Source: CAYPKW01 sp964411425 (lineage in GTDB: Bacteria; Pseudomonadota; Alphaproteobacteria; Dongiales; Dongiaceae). From it: a stretch of 22,220 nucleotides of DNA. Positions 1 to 7,748 of this stretch are shown here, piece by piece. Both the position numbers and the translations under genes were made by a program. The notes under the pieces were generated by a model. The model made no database searches and was not told the origin of the DNA. It worked only from the letters and a program-made list of their open reading frames with translations. The stretch's first letter is position 1, and each line of letters begins with the position of its first letter. The stretch lies in NCBI GenBank assembly GCA_964411425.1, contig CAYPKW010000038.1, positions 1-22,220 of the forward strand. Direction: 5' to 3'.

Positions 1-1
1 G

Positions 2-79
2 GCCGAGGGCCTGCGCTTCGCCATCCGCGAAGGTGGGCGCACCGTCGGCGCCGGCGTCGTCGCCCAGATCATCGAGTAG
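2..79 (+). CDS. tuf: Elongation factor Tu, C-terminal end (partial)
   Basis: The first 25 codons and the TAG stop at 77-79 encode the last beta strands of EF-Tu domain 3. The tail RFAIREGGRTVGAGVV followed by AQIIE is the nearly invariant EF-Tu C terminus. EF-Tu is the GTPase that delivers aminoacyl-tRNA to the ribosome. The start lies upstream of the window. Only 10 bases separate this stop from rpsJ, so tuf and the S10 cluster are probably cotranscribed, as is usual in alphaproteobacteria. Confidence 0.95.
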   Translation, partial: AEGLRFAIREGGRTVGAGVVAQIIE

Positions 80-89
80 GCGCCGGTCG

Positions 90-404
90 ATGGACAGCCA
101 GAACATCCGCATCCGCTTGAAGGCGTTCGATCATCGCCTGCTCGACCAGTCGACGAGCGAGATCGTCAGCACGGCCAAGCGGACCGGGGCGCAAGTGCGC
201 GGACCGATTCCGCTACCTACCCGCATCGAGCGGTTCACGGTGCTGCGCTCGCCCCACATCGACAAGAAGAGCCGCGAGCAATTCGAGATTCGCACCCACA
301 AGCGCCTGCTCGATATCGTCGACCCGACGCCGCAGACGGTGGACGCGCTGATGAAGCTCGACCTCGCGGCGGGCGTCGACGTCGAGATCAAGCTGAAGAG
401 TTGA
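90..404 (+). CDS. rpsJ: 30S ribosomal protein S10
   Basis: This 104-residue protein has the usual S10 length. It carries the family hallmarks RIRLKAFDH near the N terminus, the RGPIPLPTRIERFTVLRSPHI loop region around residues 38-58, and FEIRTHKRLLDI. S10 sits in the 30S head and, as NusE, also takes part in transcription antitermination with NusB. The ATG at 90 gives the standard N terminus (MDSQNIRIRL); an upstream in-frame start at 33 would add residues that belong to the tuf 3' end. No convincing Shine-Dalgarno sequence lies in the 10-base gap after tuf, so coupled translation is possible (inference). Confidence 0.98.
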   Translation: MDSQNIRIRLKAFDHRLLDQSTSEIVSTAKRTGAQVRGPIPLPTRIERFTVLRSPHIDKKSREQFEIRTHKRLLDIVDPTPQTVDALMKLDLAAGVDVEIKLKS

Positions 405-420
405 GACGGAAGTGTCACCC

Positions 421-1122
421 ATGCGCACCGGCCTGATCGTCCAGAAGCTCGGCATGACCCGCCTGTTCACCGGCGCGGGCGAGCACGTGCCGGTGACCGT
501 GCTGAAGTTGGACAATTGCGAGGTGGTGGCCGTGCGGACGCCTGAGCGCGACGGCTACACGGCGGTGCAGCTCGGCGTCGGCAAGGCGAAGGTGAAGAAC
601 ACCACCAAGGCGATGCGCGGCCACTTCGCCAAAGCGAAGGTCGAGCCGAAGCGCAAGCTGGCCGAGTTCCGCGTCAGCCCCGAGGCCGTGCTGAAGATGG
701 GCGCCGAGTTGACCGCGGCCCACTTCGTCGCCGGCCAATACGTGGACGCTACCGGAACCACCATCGGCAAGGGCTTCGCCGGCGCCATGAAGCGGTGGAA
801 CTTCCACGGCCTGCGCGCCACGCACGGCGTGTCGGTTTCGCACCGCAGCCACGGCTCGACCGGCCAGCGTCAGGACCCCGGACGCACCTTTCCGGGCAAG
901 AAAATGGCAGGCCACCTGGGCCACGAACGGGTGACGACGCTCAACCTCGAAGTCGTCGCCACCGATGCCGAGTGCGGCCTCATCATGCTGCGCGGCGCCG
1001 TGCCGGGCGCCGAGGGTTCGTACTTGCTCCTGCGCGACGCGGTGAAACGCAAGGCGCCGGAAGGGACTCCGTTCCCGGCCGCGCTGCGGGCCAAGGCCGA
1101 GGCGAGCGAGGCGAAGGAATAG
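421..1122 (+). CDS. rplC: 50S ribosomal protein L3
   Basis: A 233-residue L3 protein that binds 23S rRNA near the peptidyl transferase centre and is an early assembly protein. It opens with MRTGLIVQKLGMTRLF and carries the conserved extended loop GSTGQRQDPGRTFPGKKMAGH around residues 144-164, which reaches toward the catalytic centre. A GTG at 412 in the same frame would add MSP. I prefer ATG 421 because it matches the family N terminus and has GGAAG (408-412) at suitable spacing. It lies 16 bases after rpsJ and 7 before rplD. Confidence 0.96.
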   Translation: MRTGLIVQKLGMTRLFTGAGEHVPVTVLKLDNCEVVAVRTPERDGYTAVQLGVGKAKVKNTTKAMRGHFAKAKVEPKRKLAEFRVSPEAVLKMGAELTAAHFVAGQYVDATGTTIGKGFAGAMKRWNFHGLRATHGVSVSHRSHGSTGQRQDPGRTFPGKKMAGHLGHERVTTLNLEVVATDAECGLIMLRGAVPGAEGSYLLLRDAVKRKAPEGTPFPAALRAKAEASEAKE

Positions 1123-1129
1123 CCGCGCC

Positions 1130-1750
1130 ATGAAATGTCCCGTCACCACCCTCGACAGCAAGAAGGCCGGCGAAATCGAGCTCGACGACGCCGTTTTCGG
1201 CCTGCCGGTGCGCAAGGACATCCTGGCGCGCATGGTCAACTGGCAGCTCGCCAAGCGGCGCGCCGGCACGCACAAGACCAAGGGCATCAGCGACATAAGC
1301 GGCACCACCAAGAAGCCCTATCGGCAGAAGGGCACCGGCCGGGCGCGTCAAGGCAGCCTCCGTTCGCCCCAATTCCGCGGCGGCGCCATCATCTTCGGCC
1401 CCGTGGTGCGCAGCCACGCCCACGGCCTGCCGAAGAAGGTGCGCCGGCTCGCCCTCAAGACGGCGCTGTCCAGCAAGCAGGCGGACGGCAAGCTGGTGGT
1501 GCTGGACGCCGCCACCGTCAAGGCCGGCAAGACCAACGAGCTGGCGCACCGTCTGGCGAAGCTGGGCTGGCGCTCGGTCCTGCTGATCGACGGGCCGAAG
1601 CCGGACGAGCACTTCCAGCGCGCCGCGGCCAACATCCCGGGCATCGACGTGCTGCCGCAGCAAGGCGCCAACGTCTACGACATCCTGCGCCGCGACATGC
1701 TGGTGCTGACCAAGGATGCGGTGCAGCACTTGGAGGCGCGACTGAAATGA
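1130..1750 (+). CDS. rplD: 50S ribosomal protein L4
   Basis: A 206-residue L4, the usual bacterial length. It contains the exit-tunnel loop region with KPYRQKGTGRARQGS and the RSPQFRGGA / FGP segments (about residues 63-90), followed by a Rossmann-like C-terminal half ending in LVLTKDAVQHLEARLK. L4 helps form the constriction of the nascent-peptide tunnel; in Escherichia coli it also represses the S10 operon. No long S10 leader is visible in this window, so that mechanism is not supported here. Its TGA stop overlaps the rplW ATG by four bases. Confidence 0.97.
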   Translation: MKCPVTTLDSKKAGEIELDDAVFGLPVRKDILARMVNWQLAKRRAGTHKTKGISDISGTTKKPYRQKGTGRARQGSLRSPQFRGGAIIFGPVVRSHAHGLPKKVRRLALKTALSSKQADGKLVVLDAATVKAGKTNELAHRLAKLGWRSVLLIDGPKPDEHFQRAAANIPGIDVLPQQGANVYDILRRDMLVLTKDAVQHLEARLK

Positions 1751-2079
1751 GCCGGGCGCGCCCGACCCAGCGCAGGCCGGCGAACCCGTCGGTGGAGCGC
1801 ATGTACGACCTGATCCGCTCGCCGGTGGTGACGGAGAAGTCGACCGCCGGCTCGGCGCACGGACAGGTGACGTTCCGCGTGCCGCTCGACGCCAGCAAGC
1901 CGGAGATCAAGGCGGCGGTGGAAGGCGTCTTCAAGGTCAAGGTGGTCGCCGTCAACACGCTGCGCCAGTTGGGCAAGCTGAAGCGCTTTCGCGGCCGCCT
2001 GGGCAAGCGCTCGGACTTCAAGAAGGCGATGGTGACGTTGGCCGAGGGCCAGTCGATCGACGTGACGACGGGAGTGTGA
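1747..2079 (+). CDS. rplW: 50S ribosomal protein L23
   Basis: A 110-residue L23, which sits at the tunnel exit and docks trigger factor and SRP. The core reads YDLIRSPVVTEKST, then PEIKAAVEGVF.VKV and KRFRGRLGKRSDFKKA. I chose ATG 1747, which overlaps the rplD stop as ATGA. It gives an N-terminal extension ending in ERMYD that resembles other alphaproteobacterial L23 proteins. An internal ATG at 1801 would give 92 residues and lose that extension. Confidence 0.95.
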   Translation: MSRARPTQRRPANPSVERMYDLIRSPVVTEKSTAGSAHGQVTFRVPLDASKPEIKAAVEGVFKVKVVAVNTLRQLGKLKRFRGRLGKRSDFKKAMVTLAEGQSIDVTTGV

Positions 2080-2083
2080 TGCC

Positions 2084-2920
2084 ATGGCATTGAAAAGCTT
2101 CAAGCCCACCACGCCCGGTCAGCGCCAGCTCGTCATCGTCGATCGCAGGGAGCTGTACAAGGGGCCGCCGGTGAAGGCGTTGACCGAGGGTCTGCGCAAG
2201 ACCGGCGGGCGCAATAACTACGGGCGGATCACGGCCCGGCGCATGGGCGGCGGGCACAAGCGGCGCTATCGCCTGATCGACTTCAAGCGGCGCAAGTTCG
2301 ACGTGCCCGCCACCGTGGAGCGCCTGGAGTACGACCCCAACCGGACCGCGTTCATCGCCCTCGTCCGCTACGAGGACGGCGAGCTCGCCTACATCCTGGC
2401 GCCGCAGCGCCTCAAGTCCGGCGACAGGGTGGTGGCCGGCGAGCGGACCGACATCAAGCCGGGCAACGCCATGCCGCTGAAGAACATCCCGGTCGGCACC
2501 ATCGTGCACAATGTCGAGCTCAAGGTGGGGCGCGGCGGCCAGCTCGCGCGCTCGGCCGGCGCCTTCGTCCAGATCGTTGGCCGCGACGCCGGCCGCGCGC
2601 TTCTGCGCCTGAGTTCCGGCGAGGTGCGCATGGTGCGCGCCGACTGCATGGCGACGATCGGCGCCGTGTCCAATCCGGACCAGCAGAACATCAGTATCGG
2701 CAAGGCCGGCCGCAACCGGTGGCTGGGCAGGCGCCCCTCGGTGCGCGGCGTCGCCATGAACCCGATCGACCACCCGCACGGCGGCGGCGAGGGGCGCACC
2801 TCGGGCGGCCGCCATCCGGTGACGCCGTGGGGCAAGTCGACCAAGGGCAAGAAGACCCGGCACAATAAGAAGACGAACCGCATGATCCTGCGGCGTCGCC
2901 ACGCGTCGAAGCAGCGCTAG
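2084..2920 (+). CDS. rplB: 50S ribosomal protein L2
   Basis: A 278-residue L2, full length. It has an OB-fold RNA-binding domain (about residues 40-120, with GGRNNYGRITARRMGGGHKR near 44-63) and a C-terminal SH3-like domain. The conserved DHPHGGGEG motif lies at residues 229-237, within the region holding the histidine implicated in peptidyl transferase centre function in E. coli L2. The basic tail (KKTRHNKKTNRMILRRR) is typical. L2 is needed for subunit joining. It starts 4 bases after rplW. Confidence 0.98.
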   Translation: MALKSFKPTTPGQRQLVIVDRRELYKGPPVKALTEGLRKTGGRNNYGRITARRMGGGHKRRYRLIDFKRRKFDVPATVERLEYDPNRTAFIALVRYEDGELAYILAPQRLKSGDRVVAGERTDIKPGNAMPLKNIPVGTIVHNVELKVGRGGQLARSAGAFVQIVGRDAGRALLRLSSGEVRMVRADCMATIGAVSNPDQQNISIGKAGRNRWLGRRPSVRGVAMNPIDHPHGGGEGRTSGGRHPVTPWGKSTKGKKTRHNKKTNRMILRRRHASKQR

Positions 2921-2930
2921 GAAAGCGGTC

Positions 2931-3224
2931 ATGGCCCGTTCGGTTTGGAAAGGCCCGTTCGTCGACGGCTACATGCTGAAGAAGGCGCAGGCCGTGCGCG
3001 GCTCGGGGCGCAACGAGGTGATCAAGATCTGGTCGCGTCGCTCGACCATCCTGCCGCAGTTCGTCGGCCTTACGTTCGGCGTCTACAACGGCCGCAAGTT
3101 CCTGCCCGTGCTAGTGACCGAGAACATGATCGGCCACAAGTTCGGCGAATTCTCGCCCACCCGCACCTTCCAGAGTCATTCCGCCGACCGCAAGGCCAAG
3201 AGGGTCGTCACGCCAACGCCATGA
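2931..3224 (+). CDS. rpsS: 30S ribosomal protein S19
   Basis: A 97-residue S19 with the hallmarks MARSVWKGPFVDGYMLKKA, IKIWSRRSTILPQFVG, and GHKFGEFSPTRTF. S19 binds 16S rRNA in the 30S head with S13 and contacts tRNA and the B1a intersubunit bridge. The N terminus is the standard one. The stop codon overlaps the rplV start (ATGA at 3221-3224). Confidence 0.98.
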   Translation: MARSVWKGPFVDGYMLKKAQAVRGSGRNEVIKIWSRRSTILPQFVGLTFGVYNGRKFLPVLVTENMIGHKFGEFSPTRTFQSHSADRKAKRVVTPTP

Positions 3225-3607
3225 GCAAGAAATCGAAACCGCGCCGGCTCAAGGAGAGCGAAGCGAAGGCGGTGGCCCGCAACCTGCGGGTCGGCGCGCG
3301 CAAGCTCAACCTGGTGGCCCAGGCGATCCGCGGCAAGGCGGTGCAGCCGGCGCTCGCCCAGCTCGCCTTCATGCGCCGACGCATCGCCATCGACGTGAGG
3401 AAGGTGCTGGAGGCGGCGATCGCCAACGCCGAGAACAACCATCAGCTCGATGTCGACCGGCTGTACGTCGCCGCGGCCACCGTCGGGCGCAGCCTCGTCA
3501 TGAAGCGCTTTCATGCCCGCGCCCGCGGCCGCTCGGCGCCCATCCATAAACCGTTCAGCAATATCACCGTGGTCGTGCGCGAGCGCGAGCGCGAGGAGAC
3601 CCCGTAG
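3221..3607 (+). CDS. rplV: 50S ribosomal protein L22
   Basis: A 128-residue L22. The globular RNA-binding domain carries LRVGARKLNLVAQAIRGK (about residues 22-39) and AIANAENNHQLD. The extended beta-hairpin VMKRFHARARGRSAPI lines the peptide exit tunnel; mutations in this hairpin give macrolide resistance in other bacteria, but nothing here looks altered. ATG 3221 gives a start overlapping the rpsS stop. rpsC follows with no intervening base. Confidence 0.97.
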   Translation: MSKKSKPRRLKESEAKAVARNLRVGARKLNLVAQAIRGKAVQPALAQLAFMRRRIAIDVRKVLEAAIANAENNHQLDVDRLYVAAATVGRSLVMKRFHARARGRSAPIHKPFSNITVVVREREREETP

Positions 3608-4291
3608 ATGGGACAGAAAGTCAACCCGATCGGCCTCAGGATCGGCGTCAACCGCACCTGGGACTCGCGCTGGTACGCCGAGGACGACGACTACGCCCTG
3701 CTGCTGCACGAGGATCTGCGGCTGCGCAAGTACCTGGAAACGCGGCTCGGCCAGGCCGGCATTGGACGCATCGTCATCGAGCGGCCGGCCAAGAAGGCGC
3801 GCATCACCATCCACACGGCGCGCCCGGGCGTGGTGATCGGCAAGAAGGGCGCCGACATCGAGAAGCTGCGCGCCGATCTGTCCAAGATGACCGGCGGCGA
3901 GGTGCACCTCAATATCGTCGAGATTCGCAAGCCGGAGATCGAGGCCAAGCTGGTGGCCGAGAACATCGCCGAGCAGCTCGCGCGCCGGGTGGCGTTCCGG
4001 CGCGTCATGCGGCGCGCCATACAGTCCGCCATGCGGCTAGGCGCCCAGGGCATTCGCATCAACTGCGGCGGCCGGCTGGGCGGCGCCGAGATCGCGCGCA
4101 CCGAGTGGTACCGCGAGGGCCGCGTGCCGCTGCATACGCTGCGCGCCGACATCGACTACGGCGAGGCCACCGCCAAGACCACCTACGGCACCTGCGGCGT
4201 CAAGGTCTGGGTCTTCAAGGGCGAGATTCTCGCTCACGATCCGATGGCCCAGGACAAGCGCGCCCAGGAGCAGCAGGTGGGCCGGGCCTGA
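3608..4291 (+). CDS. rpsC: 30S ribosomal protein S3
   Basis: A 227-residue S3. The N terminus MGQKVNPIGLRIGVNRTW is diagnostic. A type II KH domain follows, with the GXXG loop GKKG at residues 78-81 (VVIGKKGADIEKL), then the C-terminal domain with GIRINCGGRLGGAEIAR and TYGTCGVKVWVFKGE. S3 lies at the mRNA entry tunnel and contributes to helicase activity with S4. The ATG directly abuts the rplV TAG. Confidence 0.98.
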   Translation: MGQKVNPIGLRIGVNRTWDSRWYAEDDDYALLLHEDLRLRKYLETRLGQAGIGRIVIERPAKKARITIHTARPGVVIGKKGADIEKLRADLSKMTGGEVHLNIVEIRKPEIEAKLVAENIAEQLARRVAFRRVMRRAIQSAMRLGAQGIRINCGGRLGGAEIARTEWYREGRVPLHTLRADIDYGEATAKTTYGTCGVKVWVFKGEILAHDPMAQDKRAQEQQVGRA

Positions 4292-4307
4292 GTCGGGGAG
4301 AGAGAAC

Positions 4308-4727
4308 ATGCTGTCGCCGAAACGCACCAAGTACCGCAAGGGCCACAAGGGGCGCATCCATGGCGCCGCCAAGGGCGGCAGCGCGCTCAATTTCGGCGCT
4401 TACGGCTTGAAGGCGACTTCGCCCGGCCGCGTCAGCGCGCGCCAGATCGAGGCGGCGCGCCGCGCGATCACCCGCCACATGAAGCGTTTGGGTCGGGTTT
4501 GGATTTGCGTCTTCCCCGACGTGCCGGTCTCCACCAAGCCGGCCGAGGTGCGCATGGGCTCGGGCAAGGGCACGCCCGAGTTCTGGGTCTGCCGCGTGCA
4601 TCCCGGGCGCATCATGTTCGAAGTCGACGGCGTGCCGCGCGACTTGGCCGAGCGGGCGTTCGATCTGGCGGCGGCCAAGCTGCCGGTGGCGACCCGCTTC
4701 GTGGCGCGCCTGGGCGAGAGGCATTAG
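4308..4727 (+). CDS. rplP: 50S ribosomal protein L16
   Basis: A 139-residue L16, close to the usual 137 or so. It starts MLSPKRTKYRKGHKGRI and carries the conserved basic and glycine-rich regions RMGSGKGTPEFWV (about residues 81-93) and PGRIMFEV. L16 helps organise the aminoacyl-tRNA site and 5S rRNA side of the large subunit. A GGGGAGAGAG tract just upstream provides the ribosome binding site. rpmC starts 3 bases after its stop. Confidence 0.97.
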   Translation: MLSPKRTKYRKGHKGRIHGAAKGGSALNFGAYGLKATSPGRVSARQIEAARRAITRHMKRLGRVWICVFPDVPVSTKPAEVRMGSGKGTPEFWVCRVHPGRIMFEVDGVPRDLAERAFDLAAAKLPVATRFVARLGERH

Positions 4728-4730
4728 TGG

Positions 4731-4937
4731 ATGAAGATCGAGGACCTGAGGACCAAGACGCCCGATCAGCTCGACGGCGAGCTGTTGGCGCTGAAGAAGG
4801 AGGCGTTCAACCTGCGCTTCCAGAAGGCGAGCGGGCAGCTCGAGAACACGGCGCGCGTGCGCCAGGTGCGGCGCGACATCGCCCGCATCAAGACGGTCCT
4901 CAACCGCAAGGCGCCGCAGGCGCGACAGGGAGGCTGA
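4731..4937 (+). CDS. rpmC: 50S ribosomal protein L29
   Basis: A 68-residue, mostly helical L29: MKIEDLRTKTPDQL, then KKEAFNLRFQKASGQLENTAR and VRRDIARIKTVL. The two antiparallel helices pack beside L23 near the tunnel exit. Length and N terminus are standard for alphaproteobacteria. Confidence 0.96.
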   Translation: MKIEDLRTKTPDQLDGELLALKKEAFNLRFQKASGQLENTARVRQVRRDIARIKTVLNRKAPQARQGG

Positions 4938-4940
4938 GGC

Positions 4941-5195
4941 ATGCCGAGACGCATCCTGCGGGGCGTGGTGGTGAGCGACAAACCGGACAAGACCGTGATC
5001 GTCCGCGTCGAGCGCCGCGTCATGCACCCGGTCTACAAGAAGGTGGTGCGGCACGCTAAGAGATACGCCGCCCACGACCAGGGCAACGCCTGCAAGACGG
5101 GCGACGTCGTCACGATCCGCGAGTGCCGGCCGCTGTCCAGGACCAAGCGCTGGGAAGTGGTCGGCGCGGCGCCGGGCGAGGCGGTTCGGCCATGA
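4941..5195 (+). CDS. rpsQ: 30S ribosomal protein S17
   Basis: An 84-residue S17 with an OB fold: MPRRILRGVVVSDKPDKTVIVRVERRV, then HPVYKKVVRHAKRYAAHD and CRPLSRTKRWEVV. It is a primary 16S rRNA-binding protein. In E. coli it is the last gene of the S10 operon. Here its stop overlaps the rplN start (ATGA at 5192-5195), so S10 and spc clusters are joined without a gap. Confidence 0.97.
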   Translation: MPRRILRGVVVSDKPDKTVIVRVERRVMHPVYKKVVRHAKRYAAHDQGNACKTGDVVTIRECRPLSRTKRWEVVGAAPGEAVRP

Positions 5196-5560
5196 TCCAG
5201 ATGCAGACCAACCTGGATGTGGCGGACAATTCTGGTGCCCGGCGCGTCCAATGCATCAAGGTGTTGGGCGGCTCGAAGCGCAAGTACGCCACGGTGGGCG
5301 ACGTCATCGTGGTGTCGATCAAGGAGGCGATTCCGCGCGGCCGGGTGAAGAAGGGCGACGTGCATCGGGCGGTCATCGTGCGCACCGCCAAGGAGCTGCG
5401 CCGCCCCGACGGCAGTTCGATCCGCTTCGACCGCAACGCGGCGGTGCTGATCGACAAGCTGGGCGAGCCGATCGGCACGCGCATCTTCGGCCCCGTGACG
5501 CGCGAGCTCAGGGCCAAGAAGTTCATGAAGATCATCTCGCTCGCCCCGGAAGTGCTGTAG
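5192..5560 (+). CDS. rplN: 50S ribosomal protein L14
   Basis: A 122-residue L14, exactly the canonical length. Hallmarks are MIQMQTNLDVADNSGAR, the CIKVLGG segment, GDVIVVSIKEAIPRGRVKKG and IFGPVTRELR. L14 forms the B8 bridge and is the docking site of the silencing factor RsfS. ATG 5192 overlaps the rpsQ stop, implying translational coupling. Confidence 0.98.
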   Translation: MIQMQTNLDVADNSGARRVQCIKVLGGSKRKYATVGDVIVVSIKEAIPRGRVKKGDVHRAVIVRTAKELRRPDGSSIRFDRNAAVLIDKLGEPIGTRIFGPVTRELRAKKFMKIISLAPEVL

Positions 5561-5586
5561 CGGGCGGCGGGCGAGAAGGTGCGGCG

Positions 5587-5907
5587 ATGGCGATGAAGTG
5601 CAAGATCAGGAAGGGCGACCAGGTGGTGGTCATCTCCGGCAGCGATAAGGGCCGGCGCGGCGAGGTCCTGAAGGTGCTGCGCGAGGACCGCCGCGTGCTG
5701 GTGCGCGGCATCAATGTCGTCAAGCGGCACACGCGCCCGCGGCCCGGCCAGCCGGGCGGTATCGTCGACCTCGAGCTGCCGATCCACGTCTCCAACGTGG
5801 CGCATCTCGATCCCAAGACCGACAAGCCGACCCGGACCGGCTACAAGTTCGCCGAGCGCGGGCGCAAAGTGCGCATCGCGCGTCGCTCCGGCGAAGCCAT
5901 CGACTGA
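5587..5907 (+). CDS. rplX: 50S ribosomal protein L24
   Basis: A 106-residue L24 with an N-terminal KOW motif (IRKGDQVVVISGSDKGRRGEV, residues 7-27) and the downstream VRGINVVKRH and SNVAHLDP segments. L24 initiates 50S assembly at the 5' end of 23S rRNA. ATG 5587 has AAGG at 5576-5579 with good spacing; ATG 5593 is a less likely alternative. Confidence 0.96.
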   Translation: MAMKCKIRKGDQVVVISGSDKGRRGEVLKVLREDRRVLVRGINVVKRHTRPRPGQPGGIVDLELPIHVSNVAHLDPKTDKPTRTGYKFAERGRKVRIARRSGEAID

Positions 5908-5923
5908 GGGGGCGGCGAGGGAC

Positions 5924-6463
5924 ATGACAAGATTGAAGGAACATTACGTCAAAGTGCTGCGGCCGGCGCTGATGGCGGAGTTCGGCTACAAGAACCCGCT
6001 CGAGGCGCCGCGGCTCGACAAGATCGTCATCAACATGGGCGTCGGCAAGGCGGTGCAGGACGGCAAGAAGGTTGGCACCGCGGCGGCGGAGTTGGCCGCG
6101 ATCGCCGGCCAGAAGCCGGTCGTCACCAAGGCGCGCAAGTCGATCGCCACCTATAAGCTGCGGGCCGGCATGAACATCGGCTGCAAGGTGACGTTGCGTC
6201 GCGCGCGCATGTACGAGTTTCTCGACCGCCTGATTACCGTGGCGCTGCCCCGCGTGCGCGACTTCCGCGGCGTGTCGGGCGACAGTTTTGACGGGCGCGG
6301 CAATTTCGCCCTCGGGCTCAAGGAGCAGATCGTGTTTCCCGAAATCGACTACGACAAGATCGATGAGATCCGCGGCATGGACATCGTCATCTGCACGACG
6401 GCGAATTCCGATGCCGAGGCCAAGGCCCTACTGCGGGGCTTCGACATGCCGTTCGCGAACTGA
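5924..6463 (+). CDS. rplE: 50S ribosomal protein L5
   Basis: A 179-residue L5, the standard length. It binds 5S rRNA and contacts S13 and P-site tRNA. Visible hallmarks are LDKIVINMGVGKAVQD, the QKPVVTKARKSIATYKLR region, GCKVTLRR.RMYEFLDRL, and the C-terminal GLKEQIVFPEIDYDKID with DIVICTTA. The 16-base gap after rplX includes a GGCGAGGG ribosome-binding tract. In E. coli the S8 repressor site lies near here; I could not recognise an equivalent fold by eye. Confidence 0.98.
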   Translation: MTRLKEHYVKVLRPALMAEFGYKNPLEAPRLDKIVINMGVGKAVQDGKKVGTAAAELAAIAGQKPVVTKARKSIATYKLRAGMNIGCKVTLRRARMYEFLDRLITVALPRVRDFRGVSGDSFDGRGNFALGLKEQIVFPEIDYDKIDEIRGMDIVICTTANSDAEAKALLRGFDMPFAN

Positions 6464-6480
6464 AGGACGGGAGAGGTTGG

Positions 6481-6786
6481 ATGGCGAAAACGAGCGCGAT
6501 CGAGCGCAACAAGAAGCGGGCCGCACTGGTGAAGAAGATGGCGCCGCGCCGGGACCGCCTCAAGGCGGCGGCGAAAGACGCTTCGCTGGCGCCGGAGGAA
6601 CGTTTCGCGGCGCGCCTCAAGCTGGCGCAGTTGCCGCGCAACGGCTCCAGGGTGCGCCTGCGCAATCGCTGCCAGCTCACCGGCCGGCCGCGCGGCACCT
6701 ACCGGAAGTTCAAGCTGTCGCGCATCGCGCTGCGCGAGCTGGCGTCAGCCGGGCAGATCCCCGGCATGGTCAAGGCGAGCTGGTAA
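6481..6786 (+). CDS. rpsN: 30S ribosomal protein S14 (zinc-free form)
   Basis: A 101-residue S14 of the long, zinc-independent class, as the CXXC pairs of the short form are absent. Features are MAKTSAIERNKKR, AQLPRNGSRVRLRNRCQLTGRPRG (about residues 50-73), and the terminal GQIPGMVKASW. It assembles into the 30S head next to S3 and S10. Confidence 0.98.
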   Translation: MAKTSAIERNKKRAALVKKMAPRRDRLKAAAKDASLAPEERFAARLKLAQLPRNGSRVRLRNRCQLTGRPRGTYRKFKLSRIALRELASAGQIPGMVKASW

Positions 6787-6801
6787 GGAGGCGGTGAGAT
6801 C

Positions 6802-7200
6802 ATGACGATGAGCGATCCCCTGGGGGATATGCTGACCCGCATTCGCAACGGCCAGAAAGCGCGCCTTGACGCGGTGTCGACGCCCGCCTCGCGGCTGCGC
6901 GCCAACGTGCTCGAGGTGCTGAAGCGCGAAGGCTACATCCGCGGCTACAGTGAGGGGCCGGACGGTGAAGCGCCGAGCACCCTTCGCATCGAGCTCAAGT
7001 ATCACGAGGGCGAGCCGGTGATCCGCCAGATCGCCCGCGTCTCGAAGCCCGGCCGGCGCGTCTATTCGAAGATCGCCGAACTGCGGCGCGTCTATAGCGG
7101 TCTCGGCATCGCCATTCTGTCGACCCCGCGCGGCGTGCTGTCCGACAACGAAGCGCGCGCCGCCAAGGTAGGCGGCGAAGTGCTGTGCAAGGTATTCTGA
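6802..7200 (+). CDS. rpsH: 30S ribosomal protein S8
   Basis: A 132-residue S8: MSDPLGDMLTRIRNGQ at the N terminus, RVSKPGRRVYSK in the middle, and the family signature GLGIAILSTPRGVLSD followed by GGEVLCKVF. S8 is a primary binder of the 16S central domain and, in E. coli, the translational repressor of the spc operon. ATG 6802 is chosen over ATG 6808 because the strong AAGGAGG at 6785-6791 is better spaced for it. Confidence 0.97.
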   Translation: MTMSDPLGDMLTRIRNGQKARLDAVSTPASRLRANVLEVLKREGYIRGYSEGPDGEAPSTLRIELKYHEGEPVIRQIARVSKPGRRVYSKIAELRRVYSGLGIAILSTPRGVLSDNEARAAKVGGEVLCKVF

Positions 7201-7210
7201 GGCAAGCGCC

Positions 7211-7744
7211 ATGTCGCGCGTAGGAAAGTTGCCGGTTGCGGTGCCGAGCGGCGTCAGTGTCGAGGTCGTCGGCAACACCGTCAAGGCCATGGGCAAGCTC
7301 GGCGAGCGCGGCCTGGCGCTGAGCGAGCGGGTCGAGGTCCGGCTGGACAAGGACCGCATCTTGCTGAGCCCGCGTGGCGACAGCAAAGCGGCGCGCGTGA
7401 TGTGGGGCACCGCCCGCAGCCTGGTGCGAAACATGGTGCTGGGCGTGGCCCAGGGCTTCAGCAAGAACTTGGAGATCAACGGCGTGGGCTACCGCGCGGC
7501 GGTGCAGGGCGGAAAGTTGACGCTGCAACTTGGCTACAGCCACGACGTGGTATACCCGATCCCGCCCGATATCGCCATCAAGTGCGAGAAACCGACCAGC
7601 ATCACCGTCTCGGGCGCCGACAAGCAGCGCGTCGGCCAGGTGGCGGCCGAGATTCGCGCGTTCCGCAAGCCCGAACCCTACAAGGGCAAGGGGATCAAGT
7701 ACGGCTCCGAGAAGGTCCGGCGTAAAGAGGGCAAGAAGAAATAG
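7211..7744 (+). CDS. rplF: 50S ribosomal protein L6
   Basis: A 177-residue L6, full length, with the expected tandem domains. The N-terminal domain opens MSRVGKLPVAVPSGV, and the C-terminal domain carries NGVGYRAAVQGGKLTLQLGYSH and the signature KPEPYKGKGIKYGSE near the end. It binds helix 97 of 23S rRNA near the GTPase-associated region and is required for late 50S assembly. Confidence 0.98.
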   Translation: MSRVGKLPVAVPSGVSVEVVGNTVKAMGKLGERGLALSERVEVRLDKDRILLSPRGDSKAARVMWGTARSLVRNMVLGVAQGFSKNLEINGVGYRAAVQGGKLTLQLGYSHDVVYPIPPDIAIKCEKPTSITVSGADKQRVGQVAAEIRAFRKPEPYKGKGIKYGSEKVRRKEGKKK

Positions 7745-7748
7745 GACC

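Noticed and set aside
5908..5923. S8 translational operator at the rplX-rplE junction, as in E. coli
   Set aside because: The gap is 16 bases and I could not recognise the S8-binding fold by eye; a covariance search would be needed.
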